The notes under the pieces were generated by a model. It did not search any database and was not told the origin of the DNA. It saw only the letters and a program-made list of their open reading frames with translations. This document shows positions 25,114 through 36,100 of a DNA stretch of 64,000 nt, piece by piece. Every line of letters begins with the position of its first letter. Positions within the stretch are counted from its first letter, which is position 1. Origin of the DNA: Gelatoporia subvermispora B (lineage: Eukaryota; Basidiomycota; Agaricomycetes; Polyporales; Gelatoporiaceae); NCBI GenBank assembly GCA_000320605.2, contig KB445793.1:632556-696555 (forward strand), written 5' to 3'. A program made the translations under genes and the position numbers.

Positions 25114-26346
25114 TTACTCGGAAACCTCCTGGTGGACGTTGTTCGCAAAGAGCGCGCCCGCGGTCGGCTCTGGGATTGCAATAAGCTACCGCCTTCTCCA
25201 TGTGGTGCACAACTCACCGTCCGCGCGCTCAGCAATCTTCTGGTGGACATGCTCTGCAAAGAGTGGGGCAGATTTCGCGGCTGTGTTCTTGGTTACTAGG
25301 ACGAAAACTGGTTTATTGAAGTCACATACCGTCTGCGCGCTCAGCAACCTCCTGGTGAACGTTGCTCGCAAAGAGCGCACCGGGGGTCGGCTCTGGAATT
25401 GCAATTAGCTACCGGCCTCTCTATGCAGTGTACAACTCACCGTCAGCGCGCTCAGCAATCTTCTGGTGGACATGCTCTGCAAAGAGTGGGGCAGATTTCG
25501 CGGCTGTATTCTGGGTTACTAGGCGGCGGAAACTGGAATCTTAAGTCACATACCGTCTGCGCGCTCAGCAACCTTCTGGTGAACGTTGTCCGCGAAGAGA
25601 GCACCGGGCGTCGGTTCTAGATTCTTGGTCAAAGGACAGTCACAGGTAATATCGGGGCTGCGTACCATCTGCGCGCTCAGAAACTTCCTGGTGCACATTA
25701 TGGGAGAAGAGAGCACCAGGCGTCGGTTCTGTGAAGAATTCAGCCTCCGTCTGTGTCTATACCAGACTCGCTGACCATCCTCGCGCTCGGTTATCTCTTG
25801 GTGGACACTGCCTGCGAAGAGACCACCGGGCGTGGGTTCTGGACAACGCACTCGGCACCGGTACTCTAGTAAACTTCGGACGATTACCCACCATCAGCTC
25901 GTTCAGCGATCTTCTGGTGCTCAGTGGGCGCGAAGAGCCTGTTGCTGTCGCGCTTCTCGGCAACTTCCTGGTGCACGTTGTTCGCGAAGAGTGCACCCGG
26001 AGTAGGATCTACGTCGATGTGGCAAGGATATGAGAATGAATGCCGGCTGCACCCTGCATTGTCAACTTACCGTCCGATCTGGGCACCTTCACTACCTGGT
26101 GGACGTTGTCTGCAAAGAGCGCGCCGGGCGTCGGAGCTAACCATGCTATTTAACAGGGTACGCTATGCCCGAACAAGGCGGAATACTCACTGTCATCGCG
26201 GCGCACTGATATATTGCCAAAGATGAGGAGGTGAGTGGGCGTTCGGGCTCATGCTACGGTGACAGATACTGACATGGAACCACCGCGCAGCTTCCAACCA
26301 CAGCCAAAGCAAGTACGGCGAGGATAGCGGACAGCCTAGCGTACAT
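25114..26346 (-). CDS. Secreted tandem-repeat protein, candidate RiPP precursor A
   Basis: Eleven exons splice in frame to 244 residues: 26346-26274, 26205-26191, 26136-26071, 26008-25892, 25838-25776, 25728-25666, 25616-25554, 25518-25441, 25392-25330, 25295-25218 and 25169-25114. Exon 1 is a signal peptide (MYARLSAILAVLALAVVGSC, then AVVP). Exon 2 is a 15-base microexon giving LRRDD, a dibasic Kex2-like site. Each later exon encodes one repeat close to TPGALFADNVHQEVAERAD; exon 4 carries two, the second starting RLFAPTEHQ after AEKR. Two exons encode a variant with NTAAKSAPLFAEHVHQK. LF and, four residues on, VH are nearly invariant, and an Arg recurs at the end of each full repeat. All ten introns are phase 1. 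Resemblance to UstA-type precursors, together with the divergent UstYa gene, suggests peptides are cut out and modified. A structural cell-wall protein is the alternative. Confidence 0.82.
25218..25616. repeat. 223 bp near-identical tandem duplication inside precursor A
   Basis: The block around 25169-25392 (one TAAKSAPLF exon, one TPGALF exon and their introns) is repeated with a 223-base offset in 25392-25616, with few differences, introns included. The TPGALF-type units starting at 25169, 25392 and 25616 are spaced 223 and 224 bases apart. High intron identity points to a recent exon-pair duplication within an older repeat array. Confidence 0.8.
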
Positions 26347-27745
26347 CTTTTACGGAATGTGAGGGGATTGGAAGGTGACCCTTATACTCTGGATGGACCC
26401 TTCGAACGTTCTGGTATAAAAGGGTTTCCTGCATGCTTCTTTTGTCTACCGGGGAGTGACATAACGGGGGCTATGACTTACACACATGCTCCTCCACTGC
26501 GTATGTCGTTCAATCTGCACGGCGCTCTGAATAGAACTTCGACATCCGCATTTGTTCTGATGATCACGAGTGTCTTGAGCGGCTTAGGATCAGATGTCCT
26601 GTCTTGGTATAGCCTCCATGAGAAGATGTTACAGCGCCCCAAAGCTCCCGAGTCGGGCAGCTGCATGCTTATCCCCATTCACAAGGCGGGCGTAAAGGGA
26701 GAAGCATACGCACCTAGAAGAGAGCTTAGGCGAGGGCTCGGAGCTCGCCTATGGGAGGCCTGACATCAGAAAATCCTCGTGGACGCCACGATGGAAGGAG
26801 GGATTGCGGCTAGGCTAAATGCCACTGCCACACGGACATCCTGCGGCGCGCTGTCCGACAACGAGATAGAAGCGTACCGGCGCATGTGATCGCGCGCGGA
26901 TGATAGCACTTCAAATGTCTCACCCTCGAAACATGACGGGAGATGGACGGGTCAGTGGCGACTTTCGCATCTATTCGCAGTCATTCAGGTGCAGCGCGCC
27001 ACTGCATGGAATGTCGACCCATTGGAAACCTGTATCTGTTGCGATCAGCTCGTTCCTAAGTTGACATAGTTGCGCTGGATGCCAACACAAATCGCGGCGG
27101 TGACACTGGCCGCAGTGGGGTTCCGAGGGGCCACTAAAAACGGCGAGCAAATATCAGACAAACATGGTCCTGTGACGCAGTTACGCAGCGCATTAGGAAA
27201 CTTGATCAGTCCTTTGGACCTTTCTTGCTCCGGATGGGCAAATCTTCAGGCGTGACCAAGTTCGCCTCCGAGAACCACGCGCCCATGTCGAACGCAAGAG
27301 GTGCATGATGGGAGAAGTTGTGCCAGATGAAAGACAGTGAGCCCGGCCGGGAGCAGTTCTATCATGTTCGGGTTCACTGTTTTACTCTCAGCCGTATCGC
27401 CTTCAGCGGAGGCATTTTCGGTTTGACACATGGCCTTCCAAGGAGTGTCGATTCCCTCGAGGGTTTCGGAGGTTTAAGGGGGGCTGTTCGGTGGCATGCA
27501 GAGACCGTTTGCAGAGCAATTGGTAAGGAGATGGAAGGAAGACAAATTTCACGAAAGCAGCGATGCGCGCGAGATGCGTGGGCAATCCGGTCCTTAGGAT
27601 AGGCGCTGAGAATTCCTTCTGTACCGCCATCATGGCACCTTTTTGTCTCGATGATTCACATCCGGATTGTCTTCTGACCATTCCCTGCATCTAACAGGAA
27701 CTCTAGTGAAGCCATACTCGGTCTCAGAGTACCACGTAACCTACA
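26347..27745. promoter_or_regulatory. 1.4 kb divergent promoter region between precursor A and the UstYa gene
   Basis: The precursor (minus) and the UstYa-like oxidase (plus) start at opposite ends of this stretch, so it must contain both promoters. In precursor orientation a TATA-like agtataaggg occurs about 35-45 bases before the ATG (26381-26390 on the plus strand reads cccttatact). No gene is supported in between; plus-strand frames at 26359-26763 and 27318-27602 have no recognisable content. Confidence 0.5.
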
Positions 27746-28396
27746 ATGCTGCCCTCCCAGTCGACTCTGTCCTCAAGATTTGTCTTGGGCTGCATAGCCG
27801 CCCTCTCACTAGTCACCATATTCAATGTCGGCTTCACATGGTACAATATCGTGGTATTGAAGCAACTCATGCCTACCCAGCGTGACTACAGTACGTTCTG
27901 AGTCTCCTCATATCATGTAGCCTATCTTAAGTAGTGGGGCCCAGCATACATCGGCGACGACTGGCCCGCGCAGCTGCCCCTTCGCCTTCCGGAGGTGGGC
28001 CTTGTGCTCGAGAGCGGGGACGACCACTTTTCGCTGTACGACGACGAGGAGTGGGGCACACTCTTCCCCTCGGAGGGCTTCACGGATCTTGGCCCACGGA
28101 ACCGCACATTCCTTCTTTCCATGATCCACCAGATGCACTGTCTCGACGTTATACGCGTCGGCTTCGTTACCAACCGCACGGGCGCTGCGCACCATATCGA
28201 GCACTGCCTACGGTACCTCAGGCAGATGGTGCTCTGCTACGCCGACACGACGCTTGAGGACGACATGCCCGCGATTCTCGACGGCAAGTGGGAGCACGGC
28301 TCGAGCGGCGTGGGCAGTGTACACCGGTGTAGGGATTGGACGGTGTTGAGGAAGTATCTCTTGGAGTACCCTGCGTCAGATTATGTTCCCGAATAG
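27746..28396 (+). CDS. UstYa-like oxidase (DUF3328), candidate peptide cyclase
   Basis: Belongs to the UstYa/DUF3328 family, membrane-anchored oxidases that cyclise or hydroxylate ribosomal peptides in ustiloxin, asperipin and cyclochlorotine pathways. Two exons (27746-27890 and 27945-28396) splice to 198 residues. One N-terminal membrane helix covers about residues 13-33 (FVLGCIAALSLVTIFNVGF). The junction gives QRDYTYIGDDWPAQLPLRLP, typical of the family. Both diagnostic motifs are intact: HQMHC in SMIHQMHCLDVIR and HIEHC in AAHHIEHCLRYLRQMVLCYA. The end reads CRDWTVLRKYLLEYPASDYV. The acceptor at 27943-27944 was chosen because it alone keeps frame. Its divergent neighbour is the repeat-bearing secreted protein. 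Confidence 0.92.
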
Positions 28397-29701
28397 GTAC
28401 CGTCCGCGATCCTTCTCATGTTCCGCTCGCTCTTGATTCAATCCCGATACTCCACAACCCAGGTTGTACAGTATCCCTCGTGTGTTCCCTCATAGGCCTG
28501 TATTTTGAACTGCCGGATACGCACATGCCGTATCATCGATGCATCCCCATACGCAACGGAGATTGATTTCGATGCCCTGGCGGCGTATCTGTTGACCAGT
28601 TCCCATGCGTATCTATCTTCCGCGACGTTCAGCAAGGATCCCCGCTCCATCTACACCGATCCCATGCACTCTCGTTTGAGGCCTTGTCGCTGTTGTGCGC
28701 AGTCCGCAGAGATCGGTGGTAGCCTGCAGACTTCGTGATTGCCCTGGGATGAGAAGGGAAGAGAAGCTGAGAAGCTCCGCCTGATAGGCCGTACTTGTCA
28801 TGTCGCGATCTCGTCGCAATCTGATCTGAGGGGCACGCTGGCTTTTCTTGGCCCCTCAGCCAGGTGAACTTTGCACCAGTTCTGGCCCAGGTATGCCCTG
28901 GTGAGTACAGAAGAGTGATCATCAGGGAACAAAGAAGAGGTCGAAAGGTGTCGAAAGGTGTCAGTATCTTGGATGGGTGATTATGAGCAAGTCAGATTCG
29001 CCGCAGTGACCGAGAACCATGATCATTAGTCTCACGAGCGTCGGAGATGTCGCGGACGACGGTCCACGGAGAGTATATACCCATCACACTGACTCTTTCC
29101 AGGTACTCTTCAGGTCGCCACACAGCGTAAGCGATGACATAGAGAGTTTGAACCTTGAATCTGCATACGTTGGTGCTCTAGTGACGTGATGTCGGCTGAA
29201 CAGCGACAGATAAGCCCGAATAAAGTGCGTCGCGATAATCTAAATGCAATCACATCGTCCCTTAGACTCGCGAGTCTGTGGAGATCAAGTAGACTTTGAC
29301 ATCTCGACAAATCGACCTGAGCACATGATCAGCACTTCGGACGTCGACAACATGGCACGCCCTGCCAAGTGGCCAACGAAATAACAACGACGTCCTATCG
29401 CTCCAACCAACTCTCACCTGCCTTCATATCGCAGAAAGATAAACATCGCAAGGTTCTCCACTGTCAACCTGCCATCATCGCGCAGGAAAGGTCACAACGA
29501 TGCCAACAGCCCTTCCATCAGTACACGACAAAATCCAGTCATTGCCAAACCTTGAGTCCCTCATCAGGTACGAATACCGCTTCGCTTTCCTGCCTTTTCG
29601 GTACTTCGACGCGTGTAAGCCTCGAAAGGCAGGTAAGAAGTGTCAAAGTCGAAATCTTTCGCTGATGCTCGCTCCCATCGAATTGGCATTCTGCGAGTTA
29701 T
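28397..29701. other. Convergent intergenic region, no supported gene
   Basis: Lies between the UstYa-like gene (plus) and the P450 (minus), so both ends are 3' regions. A 97-codon plus-strand frame at 29369-29665 and a 97-codon minus-strand frame at 28629-28922 have no recognisable domain. A tight repeat gtcgaaaggt occurs twice at about 28949-28968. Confidence 0.4.
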
Positions 29702-32362
29702 CTACGACAGGAAGTCCTCCGCGCGCACGCGGCGCACGTCGAGCGGGACCTGCGGCGTGTGACCGTCCCCGGCCGGGGGGTCGAGTACCGGGACCTGCAG
29801 CCCGTTCATCTTCCACCGGATCTGCTTCCTGTTCCCATGCTCGTCCGCGCCGGACGGGAGCGCAAAGTGCATCGTGCTAAGCAGCGTCGTGAGGATTTGC
29901 TCTGCGCAGTAAATGAGTTGTCAGCGTGAGCTCGGCGTTCTCAGCGGGAGACTAAGCGAGAGATGACACGCACTCATCTCCATCTCGGCAAACTTGAATC
30001 CGCTGTGAAAGCAGGCGGCATGTCAGTGCCAGCTACTACGACGAACAGAGAGTGGACGGGACGTACATGCACGCGCGGCCCCCGCCGAGGAAGGTCATCC
30101 TGTATCAACCAAGCCAGGAGTTGAAATAAACGATCAGATTTAGCCACTAGCCCAGAAGCCAGAAGCCAAGGATTCGTAGAGCGGGGCATCCCCGCTCGCA
30201 ATTCAAACGCAATAGGACATCATCCAAACATCGCACTTACATCGACGCATACACCCCGGGGTACTTGACGCCGTTCCTGTTGCCGGGCGCGCCCTCCGCA
30301 GGCGCGTCGCCTTCACGCACGACGCCGTCGCCGTCCTCGCCGATGCGGATGCGCTCGCCGGTCGGCGTGAGCCAACGCGCGGGGCGCCACTCGTCCGCGT
30401 CCGCGCCCCACACCTCCTTGTTGTGGTTCGCGGCCAGTATCGAGATGATCACGTTCGTGTTGGCGGGAAGCGCGATCTCGCTGATCATCGCGCCCGAGGC
30501 GGAGCGCACGGGGAACTGCAGCGGTAGCATCGTGTCCTTGCGGGTCCTGCGCGCAATAATCGTTCAGTTGACTTTGTAACTCCGGTTCACAATTGCCCCT
30601 AGAGGGGGCAGGTGCGGAGGGGAGACATACGTGCGACTCATGAGTGACGTCGGCGGGTACACGCGCAGCGTCTCGCGTAGGATCGCGTCGAGGAAGGGCA
30701 GACCCATGAGCACGTCGTACGGGAGGTCCACGTCCTCCCAGCGCACGTCGCTCAGGCCCTGTGCCGCGGCGTACTCGCGCTTCGCCCGCCGGACTTCGCT
30801 GCGCAGCTGCGCCTGCACGGTCGGCTTCTCCGCGAGCAGGTACAGCGTGCGGCAGACTGCGATCGTAGTCGTCTCGAAGCCCGCGAAGATGATCGTGCTG
30901 GGTGCGGGGGGTTAGTGCGGCGCGGGCGGGCGCGAGGCGGGGGAGAGGGACGCACTTCACTTGCCCGAGAAGCTCCTCGTCCGTAAGACGGTCGGTGTCA
31001 TCCGAGGACGCGTTCGCCCTGACTATCAACCACATTCTCATCAGACTCTCGCTCCCCAACCTCAACGAGCAAACAACGCACGCATAATGGACATGATATC
31101 CTTCCCCCGCATCCTCTCGCCCAAATTGCCTCCACTACTGACCTCCCCACTCGTCGCAGCACCGTGTCCAAGCATCGCGGCCTTCTTCTCCGCGAAAATC
31201 TCGTGGCTGACGCGGTCCATGACGCGCACGATGCGGCGGAGCTCGTGCAGCTGTACCCGCAGCCGCGTAATGGGGAGGTACTCCACGAGCTGGTTGCGCA
31301 GGTGCAGCGAGAAGTTGCGCACAAAGAAGGGCACGAACGGGCGCAGGAGGATGATCGACAGCGCGGTGGGGCTATGTCAGACGGCGGAGTCGAGCGATTA
31401 GTTCGGATTGAGAGAGAGAGGAGGCCAAGGCGCACGAGAGATTCCGCACGGCCTTGGCGTACTCGTTTGTCTTGTCGGGCTCCAGCGCGTGGAAGGTGTA
31501 GCCCAAGTTAGCCTGGCAGACGTATTCGAGCGTGCCGCGGGACATCCACGGGACCAGGTCGATTTCATGAGGGTCTGGGGAGCGGTCATTTACAGTGCTA
31601 TTTTGTCGCTCTGAAGGATTCTGTACCTTCGCCTGGCGGGATCAAGCCCAACAGCACATCACGCATCTTATCGGCGATGGGTTGGATGACCGGTAATAGA
31701 TCCCGCATGTTCGCCAGAGAGAACACCGGGGTGAGCATCTTGCGCTGTTTCCTGTGTTGATCGCCTTCGGAGCATGGTTAGTAAGTCACGAAGAACTGCT
31801 TACAAAGATGTCATACCTAGAGTCGAAATTAAACCTTCGCCGAAGATGAGCTTGTTGCCCCTAGCAGAGTATATGCGTCAATATCCTTCTCCGCAGCAAC
31901 GACAGAGTTCGTCATTACAGGATAAACATGTCGGTCTCCTCGAATATGTGTTGCTCTTTGACTACGATGTTATGCAACGCTCGCGGGTCCGACACATAGA
32001 GTTGTAGTGTCTATCGCCCCAGGAATGAGCACTGTGTCATCCTATTTTCGGAATACAACTCGACTTACACCAAGCAAGCCATGGATCTTCACTGCGCCGC
32101 CGTACTTCTCGGCCAGCTGAAGGTTGTAATCCCATCCATCCTGGAAGATCCTATGGTAATTCCCTGTACACAATCGACACAGTCCGTATGAGCCACCAGA
32201 TCCGACGCCACAAAGGATCCAAATCCAAAGACCTTTCAGCCAATGCTCCTTCTCCGGGCCCGCTACATCCTCGAGCGGGTTTCGTGGGCGCGTCAATCTC
32301 CTGAACAGCTTCCAGAGAACGAGCGCCAAGAATCCAGTGCCAGAAAGTTGAAGCAGCGACAT
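29702..32362 (-). CDS. Cytochrome P450 monooxygenase
   Basis: A membrane-bound heme monooxygenase of roughly 550-570 residues in about a dozen exons. The N terminus MSLLQLSGTGFLALVLWKLF is a membrane anchor. Downstream are NYHRIFQDGWDYNLQLAEKY, LIFGEGLISTLGDQHRKQRK and MLTPVFSLANMRDLLPVIQP. The I-helix is AGFETTTIAVCRTLYLLAEK, the ExxR region ILRETLRVYPPTSLMSRT and the heme loop FLGGGRACIGFKFAEMEI, with the Cys ligand. It ends VRAEDFLS. An insertion rich in acidic and small residues (about IRIGEDGDGVVREGDAPAE) precedes the heme loop. It is convergent with the UstYa-like gene and is a natural candidate tailoring enzyme for the same product, though this is inference. Confidence 0.93.
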
Positions 32363-33998
32363 GCTGTCTAAGTCGGGCTCACGCGAGAGCAGAGTGCAGA
32401 GATTGCAAAGTCCGGAGTGCGAACATGGACACGAAGACACTGCCAGCGAGTCCGAATGATAGCATCATTCCAGACTGTGATGCTTGTAAAAGAGCCTGAC
32501 AAGGCGGGTTCGCTGGGAGCTGCCATATGCCTCCGTGCGCAGCGCGATAAGCGGCGCGCAGGCGCCTGCTTGCTCAATGCGTGCCTCTGCACGTCTAAGA
32601 CGAGGACGAGGGACTCGTGATGGACGTGCTCATTGTCCCCGACATCAGTCAACGGGCATACATCGCATGTGCAGATTGCTTTCAAAAAGTGTCGGTGGAC
32701 TTGCGGCGGGCTTGTGTGGTCCTGGAAAACAGGCAGACAAACCGGGAGCAATTCGCGTGGGAAGCGGAGGTCACGTGCCGCATCTGAATGCGCGGAAAGA
32801 GAATCACCGGAGCGATTTCGAATAAGATTGAGGAGAAAACCCCCACGCACTTCACAACGATGTAAATTAAACGCCTACACTATACATTGCCGCCAAAAGA
32901 CAGGATGTAGTGTAGACAATCCGGGTTCTCGATACTTTTCAGCCACGTGTCTGCATGGCACGTGATGCGGTTTAAACGTCCCGTGCCGCCAAGTGAATAT
33001 GTTACAATTATTTACGTACCGTATTGTACCTCCCGAAAATGTTATATCCTACCCTAATTGCGAAAGCAGACTGCCTTGAGAATGTCTGCGACCAGCTGCT
33101 CGGGTTGACATATTTGCGTTTACGAACTCAAATTCTGGTCCCCTGGTCTCCCATGACTGTCCTTCTGCTAGGCAACAAACGTTCATCCTCCAGTGTGCCT
33201 GGCGGAGATCCCTCATGCATGCGTTCTAGAAAACCATAAGCGGCAAAACCCCATCATCTCCCTGAAGTCCGTCGACTCGACTGCTTGCAGCTGCTCACGG
33301 CTGTGAATATCGTGCTGCAGATCTGCCGGTAGTACGGTGCAATTGCGCATCAAGCTGATAGATGACTTGACGCGCCAGCGACCAGCCCAAGTCGCCATCA
33401 ACTAAGGAGATAGGACGTTGATTGCCCTCGGTGGACGGTCTCAGGACCCAGGTCAGGAAGCGCATGTCAGTGAATGCGCATCTCATGTTCTGTGCACGCG
33501 ATGCGGGCGGCAGAGCGGTTTTGCAAAAGAGATCACTGCTTCTCCGAACCCGGATCCACTTATACGAGCACCGCGGAGAGTGCACGAGGCAGCTCGACCC
33601 CGCGCGGAGATGACTGCAACCCCAGGCCTCCCGCGTCGCTTTCCTGCTGGATGACTTTGAGCGTTGGCCCTGAGCAGTGTCGGTGCCACGATGGCGTCGG
33701 CAAGCATGGAGGCGCACAGCGCATCGGAGATTGGGCCTGGGTGCATACGTCGGCGGCTGAGGGCGGCTACGCGGATCCCACCCGCATGCCTCAGCTGGCG
33801 CACATGGGAATTCGCAGATACGTTGGCGCTAGAACCGCTCGTCTGCCGGGCTGATTGGTCGAGTTTGGGAACATGTCAGTGGCCTGCAGGGCGCAGTACA
33901 TATGCGCCAGACTGCTGACTCCAGGAAGCGGCACGCCTTCCCCGGATTCTCTCGGTCTGCGCTCTTCCTTGACCTCTACGTCCCCCTCCTCGCTCAAG
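32363..33998. other. Intergenic; P450 promoter and unexplained minus-strand frames
   Basis: The first part is the promoter of the P450. At 33295-33803 overlapping minus-strand frames of 106-140 codons exist, but neither shows a domain and no splicing links them. I see no supportable gene. GC content is high around 33500-33800 and lower around 32850-33100. Confidence 0.35.
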
Positions 33999-35258
33999 AT
34001 GGTCCTCTCGAACGATTTGGCAGCCCTCATCGGTTTCGGTTCCGAGGCATCACTATGGGGTGAGTTGTGCTAGCCTTCTATGCCACCCGGACCGCAAACA
34101 CTGACGTGAACACCACATCTATGTGCCGATCATTCTCGATGCGTTTGATCATGTAGGGATGTACACCGTCATCTTCCTCGTCTCGCTGTCTGTGCTCCTC
34201 TGGAGGCGTCGGACGCGTGACGTTAACTGGGTCATCGTCTCGGCCAACTGCTTCCTCTACGTGCTCGCCACGACGCACTATGCCATCGAGTTCAACCACT
34301 TTTACACTACTTTGGTATGTCACCGATCATGATCCTGATGCGCACCGTCAGAGCTGACATACCTACTTCACCGCGCACAGAACGCAATAGGCGTCGTCGG
34401 CTTCGCGAATGAGACACAGCAGCTGGTGGGGGCGGACCTGCTCATCTCGCTGACGGACTTTGTCGGCGACATGGTGCTCATCTACCGGTGTTACCTCGTG
34501 TGGGGCCGGAACTGGTACATCTGCGTGCTGCCCTTCCTCGCCGCGCTCGCTGGCTTCGGTGTGTGCTCCGCCTTCCCTTCTCTCCCACACACCCTGACAG
34601 TTTCCCACTCTAGCGTGCGTGTGTGGTGTGGTCCACCTCGTGGTCGCGGTCGCGCCGACGGCCCCGGTGGCACCCGCGGCGCTGGTCCCGCTGGGCACGG
34701 CGGGGTACGCACTGCCGCTGTGCACGAACGTGATGGTGACGTCGCTCATTGTGGGCCGCATCTGGTGGACGTCGCGCGGCGCGGCGAAGAACGCGGCGCT
34801 GCGCAGCACGATCAGCACGACGCGCAAGGCGATGAACATTGTCGTCGAGTCCGGCGCGCTGTACCTCGTCGCGCAGCTCATCCTCGTCGTGCTCTTCGCC
34901 CTCGGACACCCCGCGCAGGCGATCGTCGCCGTCATGGCCGTCCAGATCTACGTGCGTCCCCACGTTTGATTTACTTTGCAATGGGTTGTGCTGATATGCC
35001 GTGTGATAGGGTATTGCACCGACGATGATCATCATTCGGGTCGGCCTCGGCGTCTCGTCCGAGCAGACGACAAAAGACAGCGGGATGACGCACATCTCGT
35101 GGACGCGGCCGTCGCAGAACCGCGCGTTCGGGCAGTCGACGACGGTGTTCAACACGGTCGTCACTACGGTCACGCACGACGAGCCGATGCCCAACGAGAC
35201 GATGCAGATGAAGACGATCGACTCGCACACCGACAAGGACTCGATCAGCGCCGTCTGA
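33999..35258 (+). CDS. Seven-helix membrane protein, Agaricomycete receptor-like family
   Basis: Five exons splice in frame to 327 residues: 33999-34059, 34157-34314, 34381-34558, 34614-34951 and 35010-35258. Hydrophobic segments are around MYTVIFLVSLSVLLW, WVIVSANCFLYVLATTHYAI, LISLTDFVGDMVLIYRCYLV and ICVLPFLAALAGFACVCGVV. A further pair lies in GYALPLCTNVMVTSLIVGRI and VESGALYLVAQLILVVLFAL. VYRCYLVWGR-type sequence (here IYRCYLVWGRNW) is characteristic of a large basidiomycete family of unknown function with a GPCR-like topology. The C-terminal tail is Ser/Thr-rich and soluble. Link to the peptide locus is positional only. Confidence 0.82.
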
Positions 35259-36100
35259 GATCGTGATCGGAGCCTCGCCTTCTCTCGATCAGTATGGGTG
35301 TCTGGCCCTCCCCTTGTAGGCCTTGTCTACGGGCGCAGATGACATTTATTGGCATTTATTGGTATTCCTATCGCTTGTACTGTGGTCTTGACTAGTATAC
35401 CCACCAGTGTACTTGGGTGTATGATGACCCGTGTAATTTTGGGTACGGGGGCGCGTGTTGTTAGAATAGAGATAATTTCTCGAGATGCCGGTGTCTCCTC
35501 GTGCTGCAGCTGTTGGAGAGAATGCAACCTTAACCACATGCGCTACGGCTCCGTTCTCCGTTCCCATTCCCAGAGGTGGCCGGCAGCAGCTCCGGCATCC
35601 GCGCAGGAAGGTGAACCGGCCCACCCCGTGGCCGACAAGCCCGCGTCTGACGTGAACGCGTCTGCGACTCTGATACGAAAGAGAGCAGCGGTATCTCTTC
35701 CGGAGAAGGAGAAGGAGAAGACATCTGCAGACCCGCCGGCGGACGGGGATACACGCGAGCACGTCGTTTGTCCTGACATATCTTCCCGCCCAAGCCTGGG
35801 CGCACCGCCTGCACACTGCCCGCCGCAACGTGCACGTGAGAGTCGACAGGCAGGAACGGGGGCAATCAGCTACCCCGAGCATATATCTTCCCGTGCTGAG
35901 CGCCCTCCACGCGCTCATTACTTCCCCGGAATCTCTGCAGCTAGCGTGAGGTGAGGCTCTCCGTCGGTCTCGCGAGCTTCCTGTGCCGAAGCTGACTATT
36001 TCCGTCCGCCCCACCGCTGCTCTCACACCCACCCACCTTCCCTCCTCGACCCTCGTTCTGCCATTATCCATATGATCTAGGTTGCCTCGCTACAGCCGTC
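35259..36100. other. Intergenic, no supported gene
   Basis: Long frames overlap on both strands here (for example 35349-35954 plus and 35346-36071 minus) because the DNA is GC-rich and short of stops. None has a recognisable domain. It should contain the promoter of the small single-helix gene at 36101. Confidence 0.4.

Noticed and set aside
30313..31065. 250-codon minus-strand frame inside the P450 gene
   Set aside because: It is an out-of-frame shadow of P450 exons in GC-rich DNA (Arg/Ala-rich, no domain), while the correct frame gives the I-helix and ExxR motifs.
33295..33803. Minus-strand frames of 106-140 codons upstream of the seven-helix gene
   Set aside because: No recognisable family, overlapping phases, and composition typical of GC-rich non-coding DNA.
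34426..35236. Frames of 190-208 codons on both strands over the seven-helix gene
   Set aside because: They are phase shadows of the five-exon model, which keeps frame at every junction and gives clear membrane helices.
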